A stretch of DNA of 64,000 nt from assembly GCF_014898055.3 (NCBI RefSeq), contig NW_023600993.1, positions 13,246,714-13,310,713 on the forward strand, written 5' to 3'. Origin of the DNA: Talpa occidentalis. Lineage: Eukaryota; Chordata; Mammalia; Eulipotyphla; Talpidae. The notes beneath the pieces are model-generated. The model ran no database searches and was not told where the DNA came from. It worked only from the letters and a program-made list of their open reading frames with translations. The position numbers were made by a program, and so were the translations under genes. The stretch's first letter is position 1. Each line of letters starts with the position of its first letter. Positions 1 to 11,129 of the stretch are shown here, one piece after another.

Positions 1-262
1 ATTCAGATTAGATGAGGTCCTGGGGTGAGCCTTCATGCCCTCTGACTGGTGCCCTCATAGAGATTAGGGTACAGACTTACAGAGAAAAAGGCCACGTGAA
101 GAAGGAGGGAGAAGACAGCCAATTAGGGGGCACAGGAGAAACCCACGAAGACACATCCTGTTAACACCTTGACCTCAGCCTCCCAGCTTTCAGAATTGCA
201 AGAAAAGGAATTTCTGTTGTTTGAGCCGCAGCAGCCCTAGAAGGCTGACAGGAAGCACCTCT
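1..262 (+). mobile_element. Ancient interspersed repeat, 3' end of an old retroelement
   Basis: The order of phrases ATGAGGTC..., CACGTGAAGAAGGAGGGAGAAGACAGCC, AACACCTTGACCTCAG and AATTTCTGTTGTTTGAGCC, then GCAGCCCTAGAAGGCTGACA, follows a widespread old mammalian repeat. I recognise the pattern but cannot name the family with confidence. Confidence 0.5.
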
Positions 263-329
263 CTCGTACCCTGTGTCCAGTCCATTAGAAAGTCCTGTCC
301 GCTCCCCCTTCAACATGTGCCCAGCATCT

Positions 330-1095
330 GACTTTTTACCACTTCACCGCTGTCACCAGGGTCCAGCCAGCATCACCTGCAGCCTGGATTATTACAACAG
401 CAGACAGCATGATGGGGGTCAGACCACACTGCTCTTTTCCCTAAACCCCAGCTTGCATGGACGCAAAGCCTCAGTCTTTATTGCGGTCCTTGAGTCACTG
501 TATGATCTGCCCGCTTGTTACCTCCATCTTCGTCCCTTGCCATGTGCTCAGCCAGCCCAGCGCCTGCGGCTCCTGTTCCCGGCACATCACTTGCTTGCCG
601 TTCCCTCTGCCTGACACACTGTTCCTGCTGCTCAGTTTCGCCCCTTTCTGTTCTTTATTCAAATATCTTCTCGGTGGCACACACACAGACACACAGTCTT
701 CTCGTTTTCCATGCCATGCGCTGTATTTGTATTTTTATGTTTTGGGTGGTGGTTTATTGTAAGTGCTGCCAGGGCTGAAGCCTTGTTGTTTCGCACTTGT
801 GTAGCCGCAGGTCTCAGAACACCGCAGGTCTCAGAACACGTCTTGGACCTGCCGTCAGCAGTTGCTGAATGAGTGGATGTTCTTTTTGGCTCTCTCCCAG
901 GCTCCCACTCCCTTTGTGTCCTGCGGTGTTAGGCTTCTGTGATCTTAATATAGCTGGGTTTACTACCACTCGTGTGCTCCCCCCGGCCCCAGCCTGTCAA
1001 CTCCTGAAGTAGAGGCAATTTCCCCATTTTGGACCAGGGTGTCCAGCATAGTCTCCTGTCTGCTGGGCGCACAGTAGGCAGTTAGTGAATGAACG
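330..1095 (+). mobile_element. LINE-2 (CR1/L2 clade) 3' region, diverged
   Basis: CATCACCTGCAGCCTGGATTATTACAACAG, GTATGATCTGCCCGC, TTGCCGTTCCCTCTGCCTG and a terminal CACAGTAGGCAGTTAGTGAATGAA stretch follow the order of the LINE-2 ORF2 end and 3' UTR in sense orientation. No intact frame remains. Confidence 0.65.
805..838. repeat. Two-copy tandem 17-bp repeat
   Basis: CCGCAGGTCTCAGAACA occurs twice in direct contact (805-821 and 822-838), inside the LINE-2-like block. Confidence 0.85.
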
Positions 1096-1782
1096 TGCAC
1101 AGACACTGACCGCAGCAGTGTCCAGACAGCCCCCCACCACCCATTCCGCTCTCCTGGCCTGTCCCAGGGAGCTCATGCTTCACTGTGAGGCTGGCGCCGG
1201 GACCCTCTCCCCCTCCACTTCCCTTGGCTCCGCAGCTGAAGACATGCCACCCTTCTCTCTGCCTTTCTCGCTCTCTTAGCACCCTTTCCCGGGTACCTCA
1301 GCAGGGCTTCCCTCCTAACATTTCTTCCATCCCCACACCGGATCCCCTGTGAGCCAGCAGATGATGGCACCATCAAGAGCGAGGACAGTGCTGGCCCAGA
1401 ACGTGCACCGCCTTCGGGCCACCCGTGAGAGCCGCAGGCCTTTCAGCCCAGGTCAAGAGCCTTTCAGGCTGAGGTGGCCTTTGTGGAAATGTAAGGCTTA
1501 ATTTGGAGATAGAAAATTGGCAGCCGTTGGGTAGAAGAGAGAAAGGGGAGGTGGCTGAAGTGGAGGGGAATAATGAGAAGCAGAAGGGGGAGTTGAGAGC
1601 CGCCTCCTGCTCCCCAGCTCTCCCATGGGCCTCACGGACCCTCGGGAATGTCAGCAGAGGTGGGGAGAGTGTTCGTGCTCCTCAGTTAGCTTTGCTGTCC
1701 TTCCTGGGGGTTGTGTAGAGAAAGCAAATGCTTCAAAATTATATTTTATTGAATCTAAATTGTTTGCTTTAATTACTAATAT

Positions 1783-1900
1783 TTCAATAGTAATTTCCCT
1801 TTTTTTTTAAATGTTGCCTGTGCACATTATTTCAGCGACTTTATGGATTAAAGACATTTTTCTGGGCTGGCTTGAAGTTGAAGTGCTGTTTACATTGTGT
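1783..1900 (+). repeat. Local intronic duplication, copy 1
   Basis: Shares about 90% identity over about 92 bp (1809-1900) with 2918-3008, for example TTTATGGATTAAAGACATTT in both. A TTCAATAGT stretch precedes both copies (1783-1791; 2609-2617) once the SINE in the second is set aside. Not recognised as a named repeat family. Confidence 0.85.
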
Positions 1901-2608
1901 GCTTCTGGGAGGGTGAATGTGGAATTGTAAACAACTAACATTGCTAGAAACTTTTGGAATGTGACTCAGCGGTGAACCGATTTCTTGCAACCGCTTTTCA
2001 TATTTTTTGGTTTGGGTTTCACATTTGGCTTATCTTCTCTGTAAGAGGAATCCACGGTGACTTCCCCTGTGAGCCCAGACCTCCTCTGTGCAGCTAATCA
2101 AACAGTTGAGCAGCTGATAAGTCCTGTCATAAACAGTTTGATTTCAAATTTCTTCTTATTATAATACTGAATATTAAAAAGACTGATGTTTCTTTTCCAC
2201 TGCCTTTTAACCGGATAATAATTGGTCAAGCCTTTCTATTCACTTCGCACATTAGAGGAGAAAGCGGTAATGAATAGAAGAGGGAGTCTTGAGTCATCAT
2301 TAGTTTGTATGGGAGCCCAAACAAAACTGCTGGAATAGTAGACACGTTCTTAGACTCTCACCTTTGTAGGATTGAACCAGGTAAGGCGTGGGTTCCACGG
2401 CAGAAGGGATGGCACCTTTGTCCCTAGCACTACATTCAGTCAGTGGGGCTGGCACAGCAAGAGTTTATTTTGAGACAGAAAGGACGGACCATCTGCAGAG
2501 GCTGTGGATGGACACATGTCACCTGCCTGGTGCTTCTGCACTTTTGAAGTGTGATTTGTTGCATCTGTGAGCTAGAAGTAGTTTCAAAAACAGATTATCT
2601 TCTGCTCT

Positions 2609-3008
2609 TCAATAGTTTGGTCTCCAGTTTTTTGGTTTTTTTTTTTTTAAGATTTATTTATTTATTTATACAAGCACTGAGTACAGTCAGAAGTGTGGGA
2701 GGGTGAGAGAATTCGCCAGAGCAGATTGCAGAACAGGCAGACTGACAAAGTACACTGCTGAGGGGAGCAGAGGGCGCAGCAGGAGAGGTCTGCGCGCCCT
2801 GTGGGACCCTTGCCAGTGGCCGGGGATCAAACCGGTGGCGCTGCAGAGGCTGCAGGCAGCTTCGCAGCCCAGGGCTCTACCACTGTGCCACTGGGGAGGC
2901 CCTCCAGTTTGTTTTTTAATGTTGCCAGTGAACATTATTTCAATGACTTTATGGATTAAAGACATTTTTCTGGGTTGGCTTGAAATTTAAGTGCTATTTA
3001 CATTGTGT
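2609..3008 (+). repeat. Local intronic duplication, copy 2, split by a SINE
   Basis: The partner of 1783-1900. The SINE at 2631-2901 sits between TTCAATAGTTTGGTCTCCAG and the well matched AATGTTGCCAGTG... part. Same orientation as copy 1, about 1.1 kb away. Confidence 0.82.
2631..2901 (-). mobile_element. tRNA-derived SINE, subfamily 1
   Basis: On the minus strand, a tRNA-like head (A-box-like and B-box-like segments), a body with GTACAGTCAGAAG on the plus strand, and a tail of ATAAATAAATAAATCTT type. Target-site duplication CTCCAGTTT at 2622-2630 and 2902-2910. It is inserted beside the second copy of a local intronic duplication. Confidence 0.92.
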
Positions 3009-3394
3009 ATTCACTCTAGAGTCCAAAGTATCTTTGCCACTAAAGTATTCAACTACTCCAGTGATTGGAAAGATTTCTCCCCACCCTTCCTGCCACTTTC
3101 CAGAAAGCCCTTTCATTCTTTTTCCTTCAGAAAATTCTAGTCAATAAAGTAATTGCTGGTCAAGGATATTCCTCCAGTTAAAAAAACTCATTTTGTACAA
3201 TTTAGCATTTAAGAGAAGGTTCATTTAGAAGTTAATTGTGGTTACTACGTTGTCCCCTGTTTGTTATTTTTATAAAATGCTTCATTTGATTCATTAAGGA
3301 ACAATTGTCAGGAGTGAATAAAGAAAACATGTATTATAATTGTCCTTTCCAATCATCCAGCACACATTTACAGAAAATTGTTTGGCTTAAAAAA

Positions 3395-3905
3395 AACATT
3401 AAACTTATATGCAACTATTTATAGCAACATCATTCATGACATCCAGAAAAGTGGAAACAAGCAAAGTACCTGTCAGCTGGTGGATGGGTAGATAGATCGT
3501 GGTACATCCACATCAAGGACTATTGCTTGGCAATAAAAAGAAATGAAATGCTCACACCTGCTACATCACAGATGCAGCTCAAGAACATTAATGGTCATTG
3601 AAAGAAGCCAGACCCCAGAGGCTCCATAGCTATGCTTTCTCTTGTATGTACAATTGGGGAGGAGGGATCTAGGGAGACCAGGTGTAGATTAGCTGTTGCC
3701 TGGGTGGGTTGTGGGTGTTGGAGGGCAAGGGCAGTGACAGCTAATGGGTGTGGAGTTGTTTTTTTAGAACAATGAAAATGTCCCCTAATCAACTATGTTG
3801 ATGGCTGCGTGGCTCTGTGTGTCCCTCAAAGTCACTGAATTGTCCACTTTACATCATTCAACTATATGGTATGTGCATTAGCAATATATCTCCATGACTG
3901 TCATT
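3395..3905 (+). mobile_element. LINE-1 3' end fragment
   Basis: Typical end of an old L1: AGCAACATCATTCATGACA, GGTGGATGGGTAGATAGATCGTGGTACATCC, ATGCAGCTCAAGAACATTAATG, GAAAGAAGCCAGACCCC, then TGAATTGTCCACTTTACATC and a short A-rich tail. The SINE at 3921 landed in that tail. Confidence 0.85.
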
Positions 3906-3920
3906 AAAAAAGATTGTTAG

Positions 3921-4205
3921 GGGCCTTCCCTGGTGGTGCAACAGTTGAGCACTGGGCTGCGAGGCTACCCGCAGCCTCTGCAGCGCTGGTTCGATCCCCG
4001 GCCATCAGCGAGGGTCCCACATGGCGCGCGACAGACCTCTCCTGCCGCGCCCGCTGCTCCCCTCAGCAGTGTGTTTCGTCAGTCTGCCTGTTCCTTTCCC
4101 CGCTCTGTCTCTGGTGAATTCTCTCACCCTCCTGTGCTTCTGACTGCACCCAGTGTTTGTATAAATAAATAAATAAATCTTTAAATAAAAAAATTAATAA
4201 AAAAA
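3921..4205 (+). mobile_element. tRNA-derived SINE, subfamily 1, inserted at an L1 3' tail
   Basis: Starts GGGCCTTCCCTGGTGGTGCA and includes an intact B-box-like GGTTCGATCCCC. The tail is (AAAT)n then TCTTT and A-rich sequence. A 16-bp target-site duplication TAAAAAAGATTGTTAG lies at 3905-3920 and 4206-4221, at the A-rich end of the L1 fragment just upstream. Confidence 0.94.
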
Positions 4206-4799
4206 TAAAAAAGATTGTTAGTAATTCATTCACTGATTTCATATACTGTACAGGTACAACGCATGTTTAAAGAGGAAAATATAATGCGTAGTGAGTAAAT
4301 GAATGTAATATCTGTTGCGGAAAATTCTCAATATCTCCTTGAAATTCTATTTGGGTGAAAACACATTCCGTATTCTGTGGATTACGTACTCAAGAGTTTA
4401 CATATCCTGAGAGTTTTGTTTGAAGCCTGAACAACTATTTGAAATAGTCCGCTGTGCTTCATGAAGGCACTTGCAATATTTCTGCTGTCTGCTTTAGCAG
4501 GGACCTCAACTGTGGTGTCTTCAGGTCAATTGTAATATCTTAGCTAACATAAAAGGCATTTGAGCAGTGCAATTGTTGTGTAGGTTCGGAATGTTAAAAT
4601 CACTTAATAATTAATTCTGCTTAGTATGTAGGCGAAATGAAAAATAGTAGGCTACAGAGAAATCTCAAGAAGACATTGGGACATCATTTCTTCCTCTCTT
4701 GAGGTGGAAGAAACATTCTTGGCATGGGAGATTGAAACTTATTCCGTGCGGTCCGGGTGGAGTGTCTGAGATAAAACCCATCTTTGTGGGTGGTGTTTG

Positions 4800-5860
4800 C
4801 CTGACACATCCTACACACTGAACCGCTTATGTTTTCCTTATTGATTGATTGTAGGTACTCTCTCTATATTGTCAGTATTAATCTCTGTCTCATGTGAAAT
4901 GTTTTCTTCCAGTGGCTTAGCTTTAAATTTTGTTTATGGTACATTTTACATGGCAGAAGCTTTAAATTTATATGTGGTTGTATTTACCTTTCCTTGTACT
5001 GGGTCAACCTCCATACTCAGTTAAACTCTGCTGTTGCCATCTTGAAAATGTAGCATTTTCATTTTGTACTGAGTCCCACAAATTATGGAGTTGGCCCTAC
5101 TTAAATGTTATTTTAGGTTTAAGTCTTTAATTACTCTGTGTGTGTGTGTGTGTGTGTGTTTATGAATTGTTTAACAAGAGGTTTTGTTATTTTTTATTTT
5201 ATGCTTTTTGCTAATGGACAATTATTGCAGCACCATTTCTTGAGTAGTTAGCCCTCCTTCCTTGATATGAGATGTGACTTTTATTATATTATGAATTCCC
5301 TTGAATCCATTGTGCTGTCTTTGGAATTTGTGCTCTGTTACATTAGTCTGGCCTTCTGTCCCTGCCGCAATGCTGTGCTGTTTGAAATAGGACATTTTCA
5401 TAGTGATTTTTGCTATCTGATAGGGTAAGACCTTTGTTCTTTCTTTGTAAGGATTGCTCAACTATCTTATATATTAATTCATTCACTTCAAGTTTTTCTT
5501 GTATCAGCCTGTCAAATTCCTTTCAGATTCCATTTGGTATTAGAGGTTAGAGGTTGCATTAAATTTATGAATTAATTTGGGGAAAATAAAATCTTTAAAA
5601 TATTGAATCTTCCTACCTAGGGACAAGCAATGTCTCTTCTTTAATTACTTTATGTACTGTAGAAAAGTTTTACGTGTGTTTTCAAATTGTTATTTGAGAT
5701 TTGTTTCTATTTAAGTTTTTCAAACTGATTATTCTGATGTATATAAAGTCCTGTAATTTCTGGTTTTGATCTTTGCTGATATTCTTATAGACCTCCTAGT
5801 TTGCCAGTGGGTTTTCTTAGTCCTCCATATAAACAATTAAAAAATCATTTATGTACTTTG
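4800..5860 (-). mobile_element. LINE-1 ORF2 fragment, antisense
   Basis: The plus strand carries the familiar antisense L1 ORF2 text: TTGTTTATGGTACATTTTACATGGCAGAAG, TTTAGGTTTAAGTCTTTAAT, GCAGCACCATTTCTTGAGTAG, ATCTGATAGGGTAAGACCTTTG, TTGCATTAAATTTATGAATTAATTTGGGG, ATATTGAATCTTCCTACC and GACCTCCTAGTTTGCCAG. A (TG)n run interrupts it at 5137-5159. It is heavily mutated, with no coding capacity. Confidence 0.88.
5137..5159. repeat. (TG)n microsatellite
   Basis: Eleven TG units, inside the antisense L1 fragment. Confidence 0.95.
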
Positions 5861-5869
5861 CTTGCTAGT

Positions 5870-7940
5870 TAACATAAAATTAAGCTATAATTTTCACTTA
5901 GTGGTATTTAAATTTCCTGAGTAGTTCTGCTATCCTGTCTTCAAATGCCTAACTACCATAAAATGTAACTAAAAGCCAAGTTTAGGAAAGGATGAACAAC
6001 AAATCATTAATTACAGGTAATTATGATTTTTAAACAAAGTTTGTAGATATGTCATGTCAACACAGCTTACACATTGTGCCTGTATGCTTCCACATCCTAT
6101 TTCTGGTATCTGAAAATGTACTGTATATACAGTAAATGAGAGTATGATGCTCAAAGCAAAGCTGTAATACAGCAAATTAAAAGTGCAAGCAAAAGAAGAA
6201 AAATACATCTATAATGTATTCCCTAAAACTCAGTTGATGGGCGAAGCCATTATTTTCTTTATTTTCACTGGCAGATAATTGAAATGAGTGACACTTTGAA
6301 TAACTGAGCTAAAGCTCTGACACAAAAGATTAGAAAGAAGAGAAAATGAAACTACTAGCTTAAAATAATGTCAAACCCATGAAGGGTAAAGTTGCTCTGG
6401 GTAACTGCAGACTCGGTGGGTGGTAATCGGTGCAGCAATGTCCTTTGAGGGCCTAGAGGAGGGAGTAGGAGCCAGAGCTGGGGGGCATTGAGGGCGCAGG
6501 AGGACCAGGAACCGAGGAGGCATTCCATCTGACGCCTTCTGTTTTCTGGGTGAAGGAGTTGAAGTCACTGGGTGAGACTGAGGGTGCTGGAATGGGGAGG
6601 AAGATGAATATTTTTGGACACCACCCCCCATCCTTTTGGAAATGCATGAGTCTTGGCCTCCCCAGAAATGTAGGGATAATGTCATCTGTTGCCCAAGAAG
6701 AGTAATATGATGATGGAGGGGAAAAGGCCTGAGGCAGGCCTAGCAGAGGCCCCGAGAGGCTCAGCACTAGGTGAGGAGGGGGCTTTGCTTGGCAGGAGCA
6801 AAGCCCCTGCAGTGTTTGCAGTGCACTGTGCCCCCTCCTGAGCAGGAGCTGGGACAACTCGTGAGGCAGTGGAGATTGTGAAGGAGTGATCTGAGATCCT
6901 TGAGGGCTGTGGCCAGCCCTGAGTGCACGCGAGCCCGGGAGAAGCAAGCCAGCGCTGACCACATGATACTCAGACGTCCTGGCAGTTGACATTTATGGAG
7001 TAGGAAGGGGGTTGAAGGGATGAAGGGGCAGGGGCATTGGAGAAGCCATGATTTTTAAAGACATTTATTTTGAGAGGTCATTATCAGCTGATTGGGTCCT
7101 AAGTGGAGATGAGGTCTCGTCCAGACGGGCGTCCTTCCCCGCAGTGATGGGGGCCAGGCTGCTGGCTCCAGGTCCCCATCCCAAGCGGAGACGCCCCATC
7201 TAGGATCTGTTTTTCTACCCCAGGACCTTTCATGCTTGATCTTTCTGCTATTATAGTTCTTCAGTATAAATAATTCAGAGCCAATTGTTTTTAATAACCC
7301 AACTATAAATAATTAGTGAAGAGAATTAAAGGAATGGATATACTCATTGATATTTTCATAAGCCTTACCCTGCCCTGAGGCATTGCCTATTACTGATAAA
7401 ACTTGACATGGTAAAAATTTTATGCAATGAATTCAAATGTGAATGGAGCCAAAGCAATTAAAACCACTTTGAAAAGTAAAACCAGGAGCAACTGATATGA
7501 AAAGGGAATTACTAGGGCCTTTCTAGACCAAAAAACTTTTTTAAAATTCGTGAATAAAAGATTTGAAAAAAAAAAGTTTCAATGTATTAAAATCTTCCTT
7601 TTCTTGATTCCTGAAGATAATTGAATCTAGTAGTAAAAAGTAAAGAAAATGTGTTTACACATACACATATTTACGTATGCAGACCTGCTAGGTAAGTATC
7701 TGAGGCAATAGATCTTATCAAACTTTAAAAAAAGCAACAGACCATCCTGTTCATGAAGGGAAAAAACAACTTATCTTCAGAGAAGAGTAAATTGCATATT
7801 AATAATTCATGAATTGATAATAAAATCAGATAATAAAGCTGCATGTTCTGAGTCTGGGCCAACAACCTAGGCACCCCTGAGTATAGCACTTTATGGCTCT
7901 GTGTTAAAATTGTTTGTTTATTAATCATTTTCTTGCCCTT
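5870..7940. other. Intron sequence, no feature recognised
   Basis: AT-rich up to about 6370, then more GC-rich to about 7050, then AT-rich again. The open frames at 6371-6992 on the minus strand have no recognisable protein features. Confidence 0.5.
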
Positions 7941-7944
7941 CTAA

Positions 7945-8030
7945 CTGTAAATTCTTTGAACAAGAGAGCACTCTTAGTTGTGTATCTCCAGCATTTACAA
8001 AAGTACGCAGAAGGCCTTCTGTTAGTAATA
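7945..8030 (+). mobile_element. Possible LINE-2 3' end
   Basis: AAATTCTTTGAACAAGAGAGCACTCTTAGTTGTGTATCTCCAGCATTTACAAAAGTACGCAGAAGG has the shape of the LINE-2 terminal region. It is too short and diverged to be certain. Confidence 0.35.
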
Positions 8031-8539
8031 GCGCAGAATGTCAGGTCTTCGAATAACCTGTGACATTTATCATCATCATCACCACCGTCAGTGTCCCCAT
8101 TCTCCAGTGAGTAGCTATAGCCTGAGCAGTTAAAACAGTCCTTAAAACTTGTCTTGGGTGGCACACTGCTCCTGAGGGAGGGCCGGGAACTCGGATCTGG
8201 GTGCTGAGACTCAACAGCCTCCATGGTCACCATGGACAGGGCGCTGCACACTCTCATCTTCCAACACCCAGGAGTCAGCAATGCAAAGCGATTGAAATGC
8301 AGGTCATACTGAAGTCGCCCCAATCCAGTGGATGAATTTTTAATTATATAAATAACCAGAAAATTCTGTATTTTCAAATTACGTGTAAGACAGGGAAAGT
8401 TTCACTGAATATTGTTTCTGGAAACAGAGAATCCCAGGAGTGATCAGGGAGGGACGGGAGCCCCAGATCAGCCCCTCCTGCTGCGGCGGCTGCCCCCTGC
8501 TATGTCTGCTTTGACCCTGGCCCATGGTCTCATGGATGC

Positions 8540-9160
8540 TTTTAGTCAACAGGTTTTTATTTAGGGCCTGCCAAGTTTCCAACCCCCTGCTAGACACTAG
8601 CAAGTCAGGATCTTACTTCAAGGAACCTGATTAGGAAAGACAGGCAGTCATCAGGCCATGAGAGAAAGAAATCTGAAGTTTTGATAATGACAAGTGTTGG
8701 GCTGGAGAAGCGGCGAGAATATATAATGGATTTGTGTGAGACATAATTTCAGAGATCCATGAAGTGACAGTTGTTTTGAAATCTGAAGACTGATTAAGAA
8801 TTTAACTCAGTAAGAAGAGAGAAGGAGGGAAGAGCATTCTAAGGAGATGAAACAGCCAAGGCAGTGACCCTGTAGATGATGGAGCTTGAAAAGTACCGAA
8901 GAGAAGGGTGGGGAAGTTGAGACAGAACTGGGATGTAGGAGTAGGGGCCAGTGGACCACCTGTGAGAGTTTTATCTCTTTGGAGAGGGAAGTGAAAAACA
9001 TTACAGTTTTCAGCAAGTGGACATCAAGACCACATGTCCCACCTCCAACGGACAGGAGGGCAGAACTAAAGGTCAGTAGCCAGCCAGTGTAGGAACCCAG
9101 AGATCCAGCGATGGTCGTGGGGAGGAAAGAAGTAGCTGGGTTGGAGCCTGATTTAGGAGG
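8540..9160 (-). mobile_element. LINE-2 3' region, antisense
   Basis: The plus strand has, in order, TCAACAGGTTTTTATTTAGGGCCTGCC, GCTAGACACTAGCAAG, CAAGGAACCTGATTAGGAAAGACAGGCAG, TGATAATGACAAGTG, GGGAAGAGCATTCTAAG and GGCAGTGACCCTGTAGATG. That is the reverse complement of the LINE-2 end, diverged. Confidence 0.6.
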
Positions 9161-9555
9161 TAATGTCAGCAGGCAGAGCAGAAGAAAGGGCGAGTGGGTA
9201 AGAGATGCTCCTGGGCTTCTGACCTGCGGATAGCCAAGTCCTTGCTGAGGTGGGCGCATGGCCCGGGGACCAGCTCAGTCCAGTTTTTCGTGTGCCAAAA
9301 TCAAGGTGCCTTCATGACTACTAGGAAGAAATGGCTGGGAGGCAGCTGGACATGCAGGTCAGGTGCTCTTGAGAGCTCCCTGCTGTCCCCCACTGGCCAC
9401 AATCCCTCTTGCCTCTCAGCTCTGGGTGTTCCTCTTGCTGGTGCTGCGAATGGTGCCTGGTCAGTGATCCAGCTCTCTCTGTGCCTGATGGAGCTTGCTC
9501 AGGCCACAGGGCTTTGCCCGATAGCACTCGACTCAATAACCTCTGAAAATGCAGT

Positions 9556-9694
<139 letters not shown>

Positions 9695-10816
9695 ATGTGT
9701 ATGGGTAGGGGAAACAGGAGGGAAGGAAGGACAGGCACAGAGAACACAAGGGTGACTTTAAGGAACTGACTCAGGTGGCACGTCTGGCAGCAGCCTGGAC
9801 ATTCAGGTAGAGTTGAGATTGCTGTCTTGAGTCTGAAGCTTTTTATAAACCTCTCTAGGATACTTGGCATTTCCTTTATTCTCTGTGTTGAAGACAAAGC
9901 TTCCCAGGGCAGGTCTGTGCCCCAGTCCACACTGACCCTCTGCAGGACTGGCTCTTTGCAGGGTTAGTGAAGTCATACCCCATGGCCATACCCCGTGGTC
10001 CCCCAGGCGGCCCTTGAGTTGTGTCTGGTGCATGTGTCAGGAACCTGTGCACCACGACTTCATTACTTTTAGGTGATGATCCAAGCTTTGCTTTGCTTTT
10101 TTGTTTTTGGAATATAGTCAGGGGACAGGAGAAGGAATGAAGATCCTGTCTCTTTTATTATTGATAAGAGCAGTTAAAAAAATCCTACATAATCATTTGA
10201 AGGCTTAAAACAAATGGCTGTAAGAGAGATTAAAAATCACATGGACTTATTTCTCAACACACCTTGTTTTCATCAACACTCCCAGGATGGCTAGAGAGGC
10301 TTTGCTCTGGAAGCTGGTGACAGCAACCCGAGACTACATTTTTCTTATTACCACTTAGATGCCACGCAGGGACTCTTAATCCAGTAAGATGAGAGAACAA
10401 TATAATGGGATGTAGAATAAAATAAAAAGGAGGGGGGCAGGAGCCTGTCTTTGTGCCTTTTGCAGAGTTGGGCCTCGCCTAGATAGCGCCATGAGAAGGG
10501 GGGCTGTGCTCTGTCTGAGGGGAGGCGTGGGCGGTGGGTGCTCCTGGCACAGTGGTGTCAGGGCCTGAGCTCATGCTCACTGGCCCCTCCTGGCAGAGGC
10601 GCAGGCACACTAAGATGCCAGGTGGCACTGTGTCCACGCAGCAAGCATGAATCCAGGCAACAATTGTAAAGGTGGCAAACTTAATGAAAATGGCTCTTTT
10701 CTCATTAGGGAGGTTCCTTGGTAGAGAGGAAAGCAAATCTTGCACTTTGCCAAAGCCCAGGAGAACCCCTGGATGCGTTACTTCCGCTCAGCCCTTGCGG
10801 TTCTGTTAGACTTTTT

Positions 10817-11113
10817 TTTTTTTTAAAGATTCCTTTTTGATTTAAAGATTTATTTATTTATGCATACAAGAACTGGGGTACAGGCCAGAGGTGGGGCGGG
10901 ATTCACCAGAGAGGATTCACTAGAGACAGAGTGGGGAATAGAGCAGGCAGACTGACTGAAATACACTGCTGAGGGGCGCAGTGGGCGAGTCAGGAGAGGT
11001 CTGCTGTGCCATGTGCGTAGCTCCCTGGCCAGGGATCAAACTCATGCTGCAGTGGCTGCAGATAGCTTCACAGTGCTGAGACTTAACCCCTTGCGCCACC
11101 AGGGAGGCCCTCA
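10817..11113 (-). mobile_element. tRNA-derived SINE, subfamily 2
   Basis: Minus-strand copy with the subfamily-2 body (GGGGTACAGGCCAGAGG on the plus strand) and head ending CACCAGGGAGGCCC. Target-site duplication GTTAGACTTTT at 10805-10815 and 11114-11124. Part of the body, CACCAGAGAGGATTCACTAGAGA, contains a short internal duplication. Confidence 0.9.
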
Positions 11114-11129
11114 GTTAGACTTTTTAGCT

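Noticed and set aside
805..838. Short tandem repeats as a CRISPR-like array
   Set aside because: Only two abutting copies with no spacers, in a mammalian intron.
2631..2901. Camelid, equine or cetacean origin inferred from the SINE
   Set aside because: The head and body do not match the SINE sequences I know for those groups; species left open.
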